Below are positions 18,582 to 27,520 of a stretch of 64,000 bases of DNA, piece by piece. The position numbers and the translations under genes were made by a program. The notes under the pieces were generated by a model that had not been told where the DNA came from, ran no database searches, and saw only the letters and a list, made by a program, of their open reading frames with translations. Source of the DNA: Bradyrhizobium sp. CSA112 (lineage in GTDB: Bacteria; Pseudomonadota; Alphaproteobacteria; Rhizobiales; Xanthobacteraceae); contig NZ_JAACFS010000003.1 in assembly GCF_029051645.1 (NCBI RefSeq), forward strand, positions 1 to 64,000. The letters run 5' to 3'. Position 1 is the first letter of the stretch; the number at the start of each line of letters is the position of its first letter.

Positions 18582-18759
18582 GGTTCGCTCCCTGATGCGC
18601 CGCAAGCGCTCTTCTTGTTATTGGCGCCGCCGGGGTTCCCGGCCACGTTTGATCAAATGTCCAGATTGTCAGTTAATCTGTCAAGCATAAGATTCCGGTC
18701 GACAGGGCGCGACGCGGCGGAATAGGATTGGAGAAACAGGCTCGCGAGGAATTTGCTCA
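18582..18759. promoter_or_regulatory. Divergent promoter region between the two catabolic operons
   Basis: These 178 bp separate divergent starts. Direct TGTCA repeats occur in TTGTCAGTTAATCTGTCAAG near 18666-18685 and could be regulator sites. No confident -35/-10 pair was assigned. Confidence 0.35.
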
Positions 18760-20103
18760 GTGCGGCAAGATGAAGCGCAAGGCGCCGGCACAACGCTCGC
18801 CGGTTTCGTTGCCCGTACGACGTGGACGGATGTCGCGGGGCAAAGTCACGAAGCGAAACGCTCGATCCTGAACTTCTTTGCAACCGCCTTGGGTTCGGCT
18901 CACGACCCCGCAGTCACCGCTGCCTTGCGCGTGCTTTCGCCGTTCAGCGGTGTCGCAACATCGGCGGTCATCGGCCGTCCGGAACGGCTGGATGCGATGG
19001 GCGCGGCATTCGTCAACGCGGTGTCAGCCAATCTGCTCGATTTCGACGATACCCATCTGGACACGATCATTCATCCGGCGGCGCCCGTCGCGGCGCCGGT
19101 CCTGGCCTTGGCGCAGGCGCGTGGATTTTCGGGGCGGGACGTTCTCACGGCATTCATTCTCGGCGTGGAGATCGAGTGCCGCGTCGGCAATGCCGTGTCT
19201 CCCGGACACTATGCGCGCGGTTGGCATATTACGTCGACCTGTGGCGTGTTCGGAGCCGCCGCCGCCTGCGGCAAGCTGCTCGGCCTGCGGGCGGACCAGA
19301 TTTCCAATGCGCTTGGAATTGCTGCGAGCCAATCGGCCGGGATCGTCGAAAATCTCCCGAGCGCCGCCAAGAACGTCAGCGTCGGCAATGCAGCTCGCAA
19401 CGGCCTGTTTGCGGCATTGCTTGCGGCGGAAGGCTATTCCGCATCGCCCTTCGCCATTGAAGGCTCGCTCGGCTGGGCGCGCGCCATGGGGGACGAGCCC
19501 GATCTTGCACGATTGACGGGAGCTCTGGATGAGACCTGGGAGATCGCCAAGAACACCTACAAGCCCTATCCCGCAGGCATCGTGTTTCATGCGGTGATCG
19601 ACGCCTGCTTCGCCTTACGGGAAAGGCTGGGCTCGCGCATCGAAGATATCGCCTCCATCACGGTGCAGGGCTCGGCGCTGCTGCTGGCGCGCGGTGATCG
19701 GCTGGTTCGCAACGAACGCGACGCACGCGTCAGCATCCATCACTGCGCCGCCTGCGCCTTGTTGCTGGGCACGGCCGGCGTCACGGAGTTCTCGAAGGCG
19801 ATGGTATTTCGCCCGGACCTGGTGTCGTGGCGTCAGAAGGTGAGGGCGAAGCTCGATGGCTCACTTCCGGATGGCGCCGCGCGCGTCGTGATTCAATTAA
19901 CGTCGGGAGAGTCGCTGAGCGAGATCGTGATGGCGGCAAAGGGCAGTCTTGCCGATCCGCTGTCGGATCGTGCTATCGAAGCCAAGCTGCGCGATTGTGC
20001 GCGGCTGGGCGAAAGCGATTGGGATGTCGATCGCATCATCGACGGCATTTGGCGTATCGAAGCGCTCGACGATATATCGAGCCTGATTGGGATGGAGCGC
20101 TGA
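18760..20103 (+). CDS. MmgE/PrpD family protein, paralogue 2
   Basis: The 447-residue protein starts at GTG 18760 with GAGGA upstream. It carries the family signature FDDTHLDTIIHPAAPVAAPV and later KPYPAGIVFHAVIDACF, which are closer to canonical PrpD than paralogue 1. It begins the plus-strand operon with a CMD protein and an MBL-fold hydrolase. It may act as a dehydratase or decarboxylase on an organic acid. Confidence 0.88.
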   Translation: MRQDEAQGAGTTLAGFVARTTWTDVAGQSHEAKRSILNFFATALGSAHDPAVTAALRVLSPFSGVATSAVIGRPERLDAMGAAFVNAVSANLLDFDDTHLDTIIHPAAPVAAPVLALAQARGFSGRDVLTAFILGVEIECRVGNAVSPGHYARGWHITSTCGVFGAAAACGKLLGLRADQISNALGIAASQSAGIVENLPSAAKNVSVGNAARNGLFAALLAAEGYSASPFAIEGSLGWARAMGDEPDLARLTGALDETWEIAKNTYKPYPAGIVFHAVIDACFALRERLGSRIEDIASITVQGSALLLARGDRLVRNERDARVSIHHCAACALLLGTAGVTEFSKAMVFRPDLVSWRQKVRAKLDGSLPDGAARVVIQLTSGESLSEIVMAAKGSLADPLSDRAIEAKLRDCARLGESDWDVDRIIDGIWRIEALDDISSLIGMER

Positions 20104-20152
20104 GCCGCGCGGCCTTGAAAGACAGCATTCAAACAAACGGAAGGAACCAGAG

Positions 20153-20533
20153 ATGAGCGAGTTGTTCGAAAAGGGATTGAAGATTCGCAAGGAAGTGCTC
20201 GGCGAGGAGTACGTCAACAAATCCATCGCAGGAGCCGACGAATTTACCCGGACGATGGCGGAATGGTCGACCGAATTCTGCTGGGGCGCATTGTGGGCCC
20301 GGCCGGGGCTCGACCGCCGGACGCGCAGCATCGTCAATCTTGCGATGCTTGGAGCGCTCAACCGGCCGCATGAGTTGAAGCTGCATGTCAAGGGCGCGCT
20401 GAAAAACGGTCTCACCAAGGACGAGATCAAGGAGATCCTGCTCCAGGTCGCCGTCTATTGCGGTGTGCCGGCAGGGATCGATGCTTTCCGCAACGCGCGC
20501 GAGGCGTTCAACGAAGCCGAAGGCAAGTCATGA
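20153..20533 (+). CDS. Carboxymuconolactone decarboxylase (CMD) family protein, paralogue 2
   Basis: This 126-residue protein has AAGGAA before the ATG. It shares STEFCWGALWARPGLDRRTR and QVAVYCGVPAGIDAFRNARE with the minus-strand paralogue at 9750. Twin CMD genes in two divergent operons suggest parallel or alternative steps on related substrates. It lies 49 nt after the PrpD gene. Confidence 0.87.
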   Translation: MSELFEKGLKIRKEVLGEEYVNKSIAGADEFTRTMAEWSTEFCWGALWARPGLDRRTRSIVNLAMLGALNRPHELKLHVKGALKNGLTKDEIKEILLQVAVYCGVPAGIDAFRNAREAFNEAEGKS

Positions 20534-20557
20534 CCTGCCGGTCTGTCGGGGGATAGC

Positions 20558-21391
20558 ATGGCTGAGCCGGAGTACGAACTCTTCGCCATTCGCTACGCCA
20601 CCCGCGATGCGCGGCGGAGCGAGCACTTCATCGGCGGCGACCCGCACGATGGGCCGATGCCGATGGACTATTTCATGTGGCTGGCAACAGGGGGAGGTCG
20701 TACCTTCGTCATCGACACCGGATTCAACGCGGAAGTATCGACGAGACGGAAACGGACATATCTGCGCTGTCCGGTGGAGACGCTTAGTGCGTTCGACATC
20801 GATGCGAGTGCGGTCGAGGATGTCATCCTCACCCATTTGCACTACGATCATGCGGGAAATTTCGACCGCTTCCCGAACGCGCGTTTCCATCTTCAGGAGC
20901 GCGAACTTGCCTATGCCACGGGGCGCTTCATGCACTATCCGAGGTTGTCGCATTCATTCGAGGTCGAGGACGTCTGCGGGATCGTACGGCTCAACTATGC
21001 GCGCCGCGTCTTGTTCTACGATGGCGACGCCGATCTTGCTCCCGGCCTCTCGGTACACGCGGCAGGCGGCCATTCGGCCGGGCTTCAATTCGTTCGCGTC
21101 AGGACCCGCCGGGGGTTCGTCGTGCTCGCTTCCGACGTCAGCCATTTTTACGAGAACATGGCGAGCGAACGTCCGTTTACCACCGCGCTTCACATCGGCG
21201 AAATGCTGGAAGGGTTCGACCGGCTGCGGGCGTTGGCGCCGGATGAGAGCCACATCGTCCCGGGGCATGATCCGCTGGTTATGAAGCTTTATCCGGCGCC
21301 GAGTCAGGAACTCGAGGGCATTGCAGTGCGCCTCGACGTGCCGCCATCGGGAGCCGCTCCGGTTCGCGCCGATTATGCGTCGGAGCACTAG
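20558..21391 (+). CDS. Metallo-beta-lactamase-fold hydrolase, AHL-lactonase-like
   Basis: This 277-residue hydrolase has the zinc motif HLHYDHAGNF (residues about 93-102), a second metal region GGHSAGLQ, a metal-bridging Asp in ASDVSH and a C-terminal His in VPGHDP. The architecture fits N-acyl-homoserine lactonase-like or other lactone/ester hydrolases of the MBL fold. In this operon a catabolic lactone hydrolase is as likely as quorum quenching. Confidence 0.87.
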   Translation: MAEPEYELFAIRYATRDARRSEHFIGGDPHDGPMPMDYFMWLATGGGRTFVIDTGFNAEVSTRRKRTYLRCPVETLSAFDIDASAVEDVILTHLHYDHAGNFDRFPNARFHLQERELAYATGRFMHYPRLSHSFEVEDVCGIVRLNYARRVLFYDGDADLAPGLSVHAAGGHSAGLQFVRVRTRRGFVVLASDVSHFYENMASERPFTTALHIGEMLEGFDRLRALAPDESHIVPGHDPLVMKLYPAPSQELEGIAVRLDVPPSGAAPVRADYASEH

Positions 21392-21456
21392 CCAAGGTCG
21401 TTGCACTCCCGACGAAAGCGAATGCCTTCAACGAGCGATACGATGCACTGCCGCGC

Positions 21457-22465
21457 CTATTTCTCCATCGCAGCTCTTAGGATCGGCATCAGCCGCGCGG
21501 ATTCGCTTTTAATCAGGTCGGCGAGGGGCTTTGGTCCGCGGCGGCCTGGCTCCACGATGTCGGCGCCGAGATCCGCCAACCGCTTTTGCACCGATTCCTC
21601 GCTGAGGCCTTTATCCAGCGCCTCCGCGAGCTTCTCGATAACTGATTGCGGCGTGCCGCTCGGCACGAACACCCCGTAAAACGGTGCGCAGTCGAATTCG
21701 GGCAGGCCCTGTTCGTAAGACGTTGGCACATCCGGCAGCATCGGGCTGCGTTTCCGGGCAGCGACCGCCAGTGCCTTGACGGCACCGGCTCGCACCTGGC
21801 TCAACGTTCCGAGCACGGGATCGCACTCATAATCGATTTCTCCCCGCCAGCATTGCATTCAATACCGGGGCCGTGCCGGTGAACGGCACCATGGTCGGCT
21901 TGATGCCGATCGCCGCGTTGAGAAGGAGGCATCCGATGTATGACACCGAGCCAAGTCCGGCGTGCCCGCCATTGAGCTTGCCCGCGTTGGATTTCGCATA
22001 GGCTACGAATTCGGCGAGGTTGTTGGCAGGAAAGTCTTTGCGGACGACCAGCAGTTCGGGATACTCGGCGCTTAGTCCAATCGGCTCGAAATCTTTCCGC
22101 GGATCGTAACCCAGATTTGGATAGAACGCCGGCGCAAGCGCATTTGTGCCCAGGTGCCCGGAAAGAATGGTGTAACCATCGGCCGCGGCACGGGCCGCTC
22201 GAAGCGCGCCAAGGGTGCCGCCGGCACCTCCGACATTCTCCACCACAAATTTCTGATTGAGATGACGGCTAAAGATATCGGCGACGATCCTGCCCGTGAT
22301 GTCGGCCGGCCCGCCGGCTGCAAAGGGAACGATGATCGTAACGGTTCTTGCCGGATAATCCTGGGCCTGCGCACCATTCATTCCGGCTATTGCAAGAAGA
22401 GCAGCCGCCGCCATCAAAAGCTTTGCCACTTGTCGCCTCCCTGAAGCTATTTTTGTTGTAACCAT
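21457..22465 (-). pseudogene. TctC/Bug-family substrate-binding protein, one frameshift
   Basis: The first part (22465 down to about 21840) starts with a signal peptide (KLLMAAAALLAIAGMNGAQA) and runs through TVTIIVPFAAGGPADITGRI to VLNAMLAG. The second part continues in another frame with EIDYECDPVLG, then LPDVPTSYEQGLPEFD and the C-terminus. A single missing base near 21840 in a run of G explains the split. It could be a true pseudogene or a sequencing error. The two parts otherwise give a full-length protein. Confidence 0.8.
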
Positions 22466-22548
22466 AGGCTGGTTTCGCGGACGGGCAAGTCGTCCATGCG
22501 GCAGCGTCAGCAGCCAAGCATCGTCGCTACAGAGACTTTAGGATCATC

Positions 22549-24251
22549 ATGGCAATCGCGATAGCGATTAGTAGTTTACTTCCATCCATGTGTGGTGCGC
22601 TGGCGATCCAAAGCATCGATCATCCCGGCCGCGATGGGGCAACCGTCTTCCTGCCGGATCGGATCGCCCTGTTTCCGGACCGCAAGCTCAATGCCTTGCT
22701 CTATCGCTGGCTGGCAGGATGGTTCGCTGCGGCGCCTGTTGCAACGACCGATGAGATCGACCCGCTGCGGCGCGACCTCGTGACCTTGCGGCGTGCCCGC
22801 GAGACGGTCGGAAAGGCCAGACGCTATTCCCCGGCTTGGTCCGTCCCTATGAGCGGCTGGCTGCGGCCGCGGCGCAAGCGCGCCCGCGCAGACCTCTGCC
22901 GCGGGCCGAGCAGGAAGTGGAACGGATCCTGCTGGCGTTGCTCGGTGCCGGTGCGCCTCCGGCGGACTGGCTGTGGCCGGCGGTGACCGGCGTCGGTGAC
23001 CTGCCGGCGAAAGCGCCGCCCGGATACCGGCCAATGCTGCCGTGTCCGCTCTGGGATGATTGCTGGACACGCGAGGCCATTGCCGTCGAGGGTGGCGACC
23101 ACGACGCGCCCGTGCCGAGCGACGAGGCTGATATGCCTGACACGCGAAAGCGCCGGGCCGTCCGCGAAGCCAGTGACGGCGATAAGCGCGATCCGTTCAT
23201 CCGTTTCGAGAAGATACTCGGAATGGCGGAGATGCTGAACGTCGATCGCCCGTCCGACGACAGCGAGGCGAGGACGTCCGCAAGGCAGCCGACGACCTCG
23301 ACGAACTCGCGATCGGCCGCCGCAGCGGCAAGCCAGCGACCAAGCTGAAATTCGACCTGGACCTGCCGCCGGAAGCCGTCGATGCCACACAGCTGAGTAG
23401 CGGTCGTCTTTATCCGGAATGGGATTACCGAGCCGGCACTCATCTGCCGGATCATTGCCGGGTGTTGACGGGGCTGGAACCCGGACGCGGACGTCCTCAA
23501 GCACGTCCGTCATGTGCGGCGGCGCTTCGAGGCGCTTTGGCCGCGGCACGAAGTGATGCGCGGCCAGGCCGACGGGTTCGATCTGGATCTCGATGCGCTC
23601 GTCCGCGCCCGAAGCGATCTGCGGGCCGGCAGCGGCGCGCTCGATCGGGTCCACCTGGCCATGCGGCCGCAAGGGCATGACCTCGCCGCCACGCTGTTGG
23701 TCGACGTTTCGCTCTCCACGGACGCGTGGGTCGATGGCCACCGCGTTCTCGATGTGGAAAAGGAAGCGCTGCTCGTCCTCGCGCATGGGCTATCCGCCTG
23801 TGGCGAGCATCACAGCATCCTGACCTTTACATCGCGGCGGTGCTCCTGGGTGCGTGTCGATACGGTCAAGTCGTTCGAAGAGCCGATGAGAGTTGCCGTC
23901 GAGCGGCGTATCGGTGCGCTCAAGCCGGGCTATTACAGGCGGATCGGCGCGGCGGTGCGCCAAGCCGCTGCCGAGCTCGCCCGTCAACCCCAGCGCAAGA
24001 AGCTGCTGTTGGTGCTGACCGATGGAAATCCCAACGACGTCGATCATTATGAAGGCCGCTTTTGCGGTGGAAGACACCCGCAAGGCCGTGCGGGAGGCCC
24101 GACGTTCCGGAGTTGCGGTGTTCGGCGTCACGGTCGACGCAAACAGTCCTACTTTCCCACCTTGTTCAGGCGCCGCGGCTACTCCATCGTCGGCAACATC
24201 CGCCGCTTGCCGGCGGCGCTTCCATCGATCTACCGGCAATTGGCCCGCTGA
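22549..24251 (+). pseudogene. norD: norD-like (VWA-domain nitric oxide reductase activation protein) remnant
   Basis: Fragments in three frames join to a NorD/CbbO-like protein: FLPDRIALFPDRKLNALLYR at the start, then LFPGLVRPYERLAAAA, DPFIRFEKILGMAEMLNV, LYPEWDYRAGTHLPDHC, and a VWA domain with TLLVDVSLSTDAW and LLLVLTDGNPNDVDHYEGRF. Frameshifts lie near 22825, 23268, 23485, 24055 and 24137, and the N-terminal region is missing. No norCBQ neighbours are present. NorD helps mature nitric oxide reductase, so this is an orphan relic. Confidence 0.8.
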
Positions 24252-24483
24252 AGCACGGACAGCTTCCGCGGCCTTCCAAGGTACCCGTCCGCGGCAACCG
24301 CGGTCGCGAAGACGAGACAGGGACTGCCGATCTGGACGGCCTAGAAAAGCAAAAGGTCAGAATTGCGCCCTGCGCCGCATCGCACAAAAGCCTTGTGCCG
24401 GCTACCGATTGCGCAAATGGAACTTTCAACTCCGAATTAAGTTTAGATTGATAGGTTGGTGAGTGGTGAGTTGGGAGCATTCA

Positions 24484-24594
24484 ATGACCACTTTGCAAGC
24501 CATGGCGTTCGGAGCCATGTTAGCGTGGACGCCTTCTCTTATCATTCTGGCAGCATCGCTATGGAACGCTCCTGAGCTGGAGGAGATGGAGTAG
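24484..24594 (+). CDS. 36-residue membrane peptide, copy B
   Basis: It reads MTTLQAMAFGAMLAWTPSLI and then ILAASLWNAPELEEME: one hydrophobic helix with an acidic tail. Nearly identical peptides occur at 27136 and 34592 with the same upstream sequence (GGGAGC or GGGAACGATCC). Conservation of length and residues among three diverged copies supports translation. Confidence 0.65.
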   Translation: MTTLQAMAFGAMLAWTPSLIILAASLWNAPELEEME

Positions 24595-24694
24595 CTGGTA
24601 ATCTACCTCATTCCGCTCGTCACGCCCTCTACACGTCGCAGTTCTCCCGATCATATCTCGAATCGATCCTACTCATGATCGTGAGAGCCGCATC

Positions 24695-24820
24695 GTGAAG
24701 GGTGATTGGAGGTCTCACTGGGAATCTATGACGATCGATGAATTGTTTGCGGTCCGCGGACTGATGCAAGACGTCCTCTGCGCGAAGCTGAAGGCCAAAA
24801 AGAGCCGAGCTCAAGCGTAG
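24695..24820 (+). pseudogene. H-NS-like N-terminal segment gene, copy B, frameshifted
   Basis: From a GTG the frame gives HWESMTIDELFAVRGLMQ and DVLCAKLKAKK. One extra base then shifts it, and it stops early. The original ATG and its SEW residues have been replaced (GCATCGTG at the usual GCGTCATG site). The convergent partner gene at 24883 is intact. Confidence 0.55.
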
Positions 24821-24882
24821 ATTCTCAATCAGCCGTCGAGCGATGTAGGGCCAACAAAGTCTCGCAATCCCTAGTCACTTAT

Positions 24883-25068
24883 TCAGACGCGCAGCTCATT
24901 GCTGACGGGAGGCAGGGCGACTGCTGGATGGACCTGCTCTTGGCCGCGCTTTGCCGCCTCCGCTGATCGCACCATTTCTCTGAGTTTCTGAACTTCAGCC
25001 ATTCGGTTGTGAAGATCGGTCGAGATTTGCAGAAGACGATGCGTCCGTACTTCAACCGGCTGTTTCAT
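24883..25068 (-). CDS. Small coiled-coil partner protein, copy B (61 aa)
   Basis: The start at 25068 gives MKQPVEVRTHRLLQISTDLH, then the core AEVQKLREMVRSAEAAKRGQ and a tail ending VSNELRV. A longer upstream frame is unlikely because paralogues begin at the same Met. It faces the frameshifted H-NS-like copy B, with stops 62 nt apart. The helical core has heptad spacing and suggests dimerisation. Confidence 0.65.
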   Translation of the reverse strand: MKQPVEVRTHRLLQISTDLHNRMAEVQKLREMVRSAEAAKRGQEQVHPAVALPPVSNELRV

Positions 25069-25687
25069 GTTGTACCCCCTACGCCCGCACACACCTGACA
25101 ATATCAGGCTATTCTTTCTGGGTCGTGACAGTCTGCATTCAGGTTCACATAAGGCGGAAATACCTTGGAGATTCTTGCCGCCTCCGGACAAGAATGCGCC
25201 CACTGCTCCGTCAAAAACCGCCGGTATCAAAATACTCGTCCGGCGGCGTCTTCGTCCTAAACTGAGCCGCTTAAATCCTCAGCGGCACCTAAACACCAGA
25301 AACCGTGCCAGTCGCCGGGTGCGGCCCATGCAGCCCCCGCGGCGATTTTCTCCAAGCCCGGGTGTTCGCATGGCGTCGCGGAGGGGATAGATCGCTGACG
25401 CCGTTTCGTTCGGGGCCGATGCCGACCAACAAAACGCAAATCCGCAGAATTCGAGAGACGAGGTGAAACTGAGATCGGAAGCCCGGCAACGAGAACGCCT
25501 TGGCTATAGCTCTCGCCGGCATGAACGGCGCGCCGTGTTAATGGCGGAGGCCGAATTAGGCGTCAGCGTGAAGTTGAATGGGCGGCTTCAGTGCCCCCAG
25601 GCGGACTGCAGGGCCGTATTGCGACGCAATAGCAGCCGACCGGGCGCCGGAGCGGAGGCCTTCACGAATGACCATGGCATAGTGCGG
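25069..25687. other. Stretch without a supported gene; hairpin at 25218-25246
   Basis: CCGCCGG (25218) pairs with CCGGCGG (25240) and is followed by CGTCTTCG. A related hairpin occurs at 34075-34109. Open frames here have no recognisable content. Confidence 0.4.
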
Positions 25688-25933
25688 CTATGTAGCATTA
25701 CGCCCCGGCATTAGTAGCAGGATGGGTGCACAGGACGCCGGCCGCTTGCTTCGCTGTACTGCTCGTGCTGCCGACCGATTGCTGCGGCTAATCCTAAGTT
25801 TGCGAGATAGCGATCTTTTCAAAGGAAAGAGCAAGCCGGCGACTTCCGCTCGCAAGCGAATTAGCTCTTTATATCGTACTCTTAGATCATTATTTTGACG
25901 AAGTAATTCTATGTCGCGGCTGCGCTTTGGCAT
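25688..25933 (-). CDS. Small basic coiled-coil protein (81 aa)
   Basis: The N-terminal half (MPKRSRDIELLRQNNDLRVR, YKELIRLRAEVAGLL) is a plausible basic helix. The C-terminal half is Arg/Ser-rich. AT content is higher than in neighbouring genes. The gene may be real but the evidence is thin. Confidence 0.35.
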   Translation of the reverse strand: MPKRSRDIELLRQNNDLRVRYKELIRLRAEVAGLLFPLKRSLSRKLRISRSNRSAARAVQRSKRPASCAPILLLMPGRNAT

Positions 25934-26165
25934 AACTCAACCCCTACATAACTAAAAACAAAATGCACCAATAACTAAACAAAAGTTCTGGCTTCAGCGA
26001 GGCGGTTCCACAACCGGAACCTGCATTTTGGCCGCGATTTTACTTTACAAAATGCTCACTACGCTTTTTAGCCCACTTTATTCCGAAAGCAAACGTTTGG
26101 TTTATTATTAAAATAACGGAGAAATAACGGAAGCCTGTGCATGAGAAATGATGATGGAGTTAGTC
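25934..26165. promoter_or_regulatory. AT-rich region upstream of the H-NS-like gene
   Basis: The stretch is much richer in A+T than its surroundings (for example TTTATTATTAAAATAACGG at 26101-26119). Promoters of H-NS-like genes are often AT-rich and autorepressed. No exact promoter is assigned. Confidence 0.35.
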
Positions 26166-26474
26166 ATGAAACGAATCGATCTCGAACGGATGAGTACCGA
26201 CGACCTTTGGTCGCTGCATGTTGAGGTCTCTCAACTGCTACAGCAACGAATCCAGGCGGAAAAACTGCAGTTAGAAGAGCGTCTGAAGCTGCTGGAAGCC
26301 CCAGTGTCAGGGCGCCGGGCCTACCCCGCCGTACCCGCGAAATATCGCAATCCTGATCAGCCGTCCGAGACTTGGGCCGGACGTGGCAAGCAGCCGCTTT
26401 GGCTGGTAGCGCAGTTGCGCTCGGGTAGGCGTATCGAGGATTTCAGAATTAAGAAGGCGGTCAATAGACGATGA
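26166..26474 (+). CDS. H-NS-family nucleoid protein 1 (full length)
   Basis: The start at 26166 follows TGGAG at 8 nt. The 102-residue protein has an N-terminal oligomerisation helix (MSTDDLWSLHVEVSQLLQQR, AEKLQLEERLKLLE), a Pro-rich linker, and the C-terminal DNA-binding motif TWAGRGKQPLWLVAQLRSGR typical of alphaproteobacterial H-NS-like proteins. H-NS proteins silence AT-rich foreign DNA. It sits next to several genes that encode only the N-terminal type of segment. Confidence 0.9.
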   Translation: MKRIDLERMSTDDLWSLHVEVSQLLQQRIQAEKLQLEERLKLLEAPVSGRRAYPAVPAKYRNPDQPSETWAGRGKQPLWLVAQLRSGRRIEDFRIKKAVNRR

Positions 26475-26640
26475 GCCGCCGCCCGATAAGGCTAACTCTA
26501 AAACCTAATGCAAACGCAACGCCTTCTGGGTTGTACCGTTCGAACCACGCTTTCGCTACCTCCGCGTTTGCGAATAGCTTGAGATGTACCTTGTTCCCCG
26601 ATAGTGGCTTGCGAGTGTCGACGTAGATCCATACTGTCAT
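26461..26640 (-). CDS. Small hypothetical protein (59 aa), WxYVDT...PEGVAF family
   Basis: The product starts MTVWIYVDTRKPLSGNKVHL and includes LFANAEVAKAWFERYNPEGV. A related sequence (VFVYVNTSKQ, FANVDAAEKWFEENDPEGVA) is found on the minus strand near 32467-32697. It overlaps the end of the H-NS-like gene by 14 bp, tail to tail. Function is unknown. Confidence 0.55.
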   Translation of the reverse strand: MTVWIYVDTRKPLSGNKVHLKLFANAEVAKAWFERYNPEGVAFALGFRVSLIGRRLIVY

Positions 26641-26774
26641 TGGATTATATCCAGTTCGCGTTTTGAAGCTGCGACAGATCACAAACAACACGGGATTCAG
26701 ACTGCCGGTTGCTGGCTACAAAAACTACCAGAGCCGCCGATCAGTTGTGCTTGCATGGGCGGCGCATGGAGCGG

Positions 26775-27035
26775 TCAGGCGTCGCATAAAAAACTTTGAG
26801 GCTCATCCGCTGGCGGGTGACCAGCCAATATCTTCCTTACTTCGTCTACCAGTGAACAGACGTTGCCAATGTTTTCAGCATATGATCGCAGCGGGAGTTC
26901 GCTCATCTGCAGATCGCAGCGCCTGCGCAACTTGCGAGCGACGCATCTCGCCAACGTGATTTTCCGTTCGCGCTGCATCGCACACACACAACCACGAGGA
27001 AAGTCGCACCAAGCGGCCAACTGTTCGCACCGCAT
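26775..27035 (-). pseudogene. Degenerate relative of the MQRE-KITL zinc-binding-type gene
   Basis: It shares MRCEQ and MQRERKITL with the intact gene at 34218-34457, but the downstream part diverges and the YCSDY and CKACGKRG cysteines are absent. It lies just upstream of membrane peptide C in the same relative place as the intact gene has to copy D. It is probably a decayed copy. Confidence 0.4.
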
Positions 27036-27135
27036 AAATGCCTTGATATCGGCATCGGCACGTCAAGATTTGAGCTGTCAACTACAGTTTAATTACGAGC
27101 AGTTAGGTTCGTGAGTGGGGAATTGGGAGCGATCC

Positions 27136-27246
27136 ATGACCACTTTGCAAGCCGTAGCATTTGGAGCCACGCTCGCGTGGATGCCATCTCTTATCATCCT
27201 GGCAGTTTCGCTATGGAATGTTCGCGAACTCGATGGAATGGAATAG
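27136..27246 (+). CDS. 36-residue membrane peptide, copy C
   Basis: It reads MTTLQAVAFGATLAWMPSLI and then ILAVSLWNVRELDGME. It lies 100 nt before the intact H-NS-like segment gene C, as copy B does before its partner. One transmembrane helix is predicted, with the charged tail most likely cytoplasmic. Confidence 0.65.
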   Translation: MTTLQAVAFGATLAWMPSLIILAVSLWNVRELDGME

Positions 27247-27321
27247 TTGGGCAGTTGCCGAATACCGGGCATTGGCCCTCTATCGAATCATAGAACTCCT
27301 CATTACAATCGATAGTCGTTT

Positions 27322-27346
27322 CGACTCATGATTGTGGGGGCGCGTC
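27322..27346 (+). promoter_or_regulatory. Conserved leader of the H-NS-like segment genes (example, copy C)
   Basis: The segment CTCATGATTGTGGGGG, then CGCGTC, directly precedes the ATG. Equivalent leaders sit before copies A (5270), E (31239) and F (33427), and a damaged form before B. It contains the ribosome-binding site, but conservation extends upstream to TCATGATCG, so it may also be an operator. Confidence 0.5.
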
Positions 27347-27520
27347 ATGAACAGCGAATGGGAATCTATGACGATCGATGAGCTGTTTAGGCTCCGCGAG
27401 CTGATGCAAGATGTCCTCAGCTTGAAGCTGAAGGCCAAAAAGGCCGAGCTCGAGCGTAGATTGCAGATTCTCAATCAGCCGTCGAGCGATGTAGGGCCGA
27501 CGAAGTCTCACAATCCTTAG
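27347..27520 (+). CDS. H-NS-like N-terminal segment protein, copy C (57 aa, intact)
   Basis: It starts MNSEWESMTIDELFRLRELM and continues with DVLSLKLKAKKAELERRLQI, which resembles the oligomerisation helices of H-NS-like proteins. It then stops after a short tail, with no GRGKQP DNA-binding motif. Such truncated H-NS proteins can poison or tune full-length H-NS by mixed oligomers (known for H-NST in enterobacteria; inference here). The IS-bounded element begins immediately after its stop and separates it from its coiled-coil partner, whose remnant lies at 40073. Confidence 0.75.
   Translation: MNSEWESMTIDELFRLRELMQDVLSLKLKAKKAELERRLQILNQPSSDVGPTKSHNP

Noticed and set aside
20558..21391. Dedicated quorum-quenching lactonase
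   Set aside because: The fold fits, but the operon is catabolic and there are no AHL genes nearby, so the narrower call is not supported.
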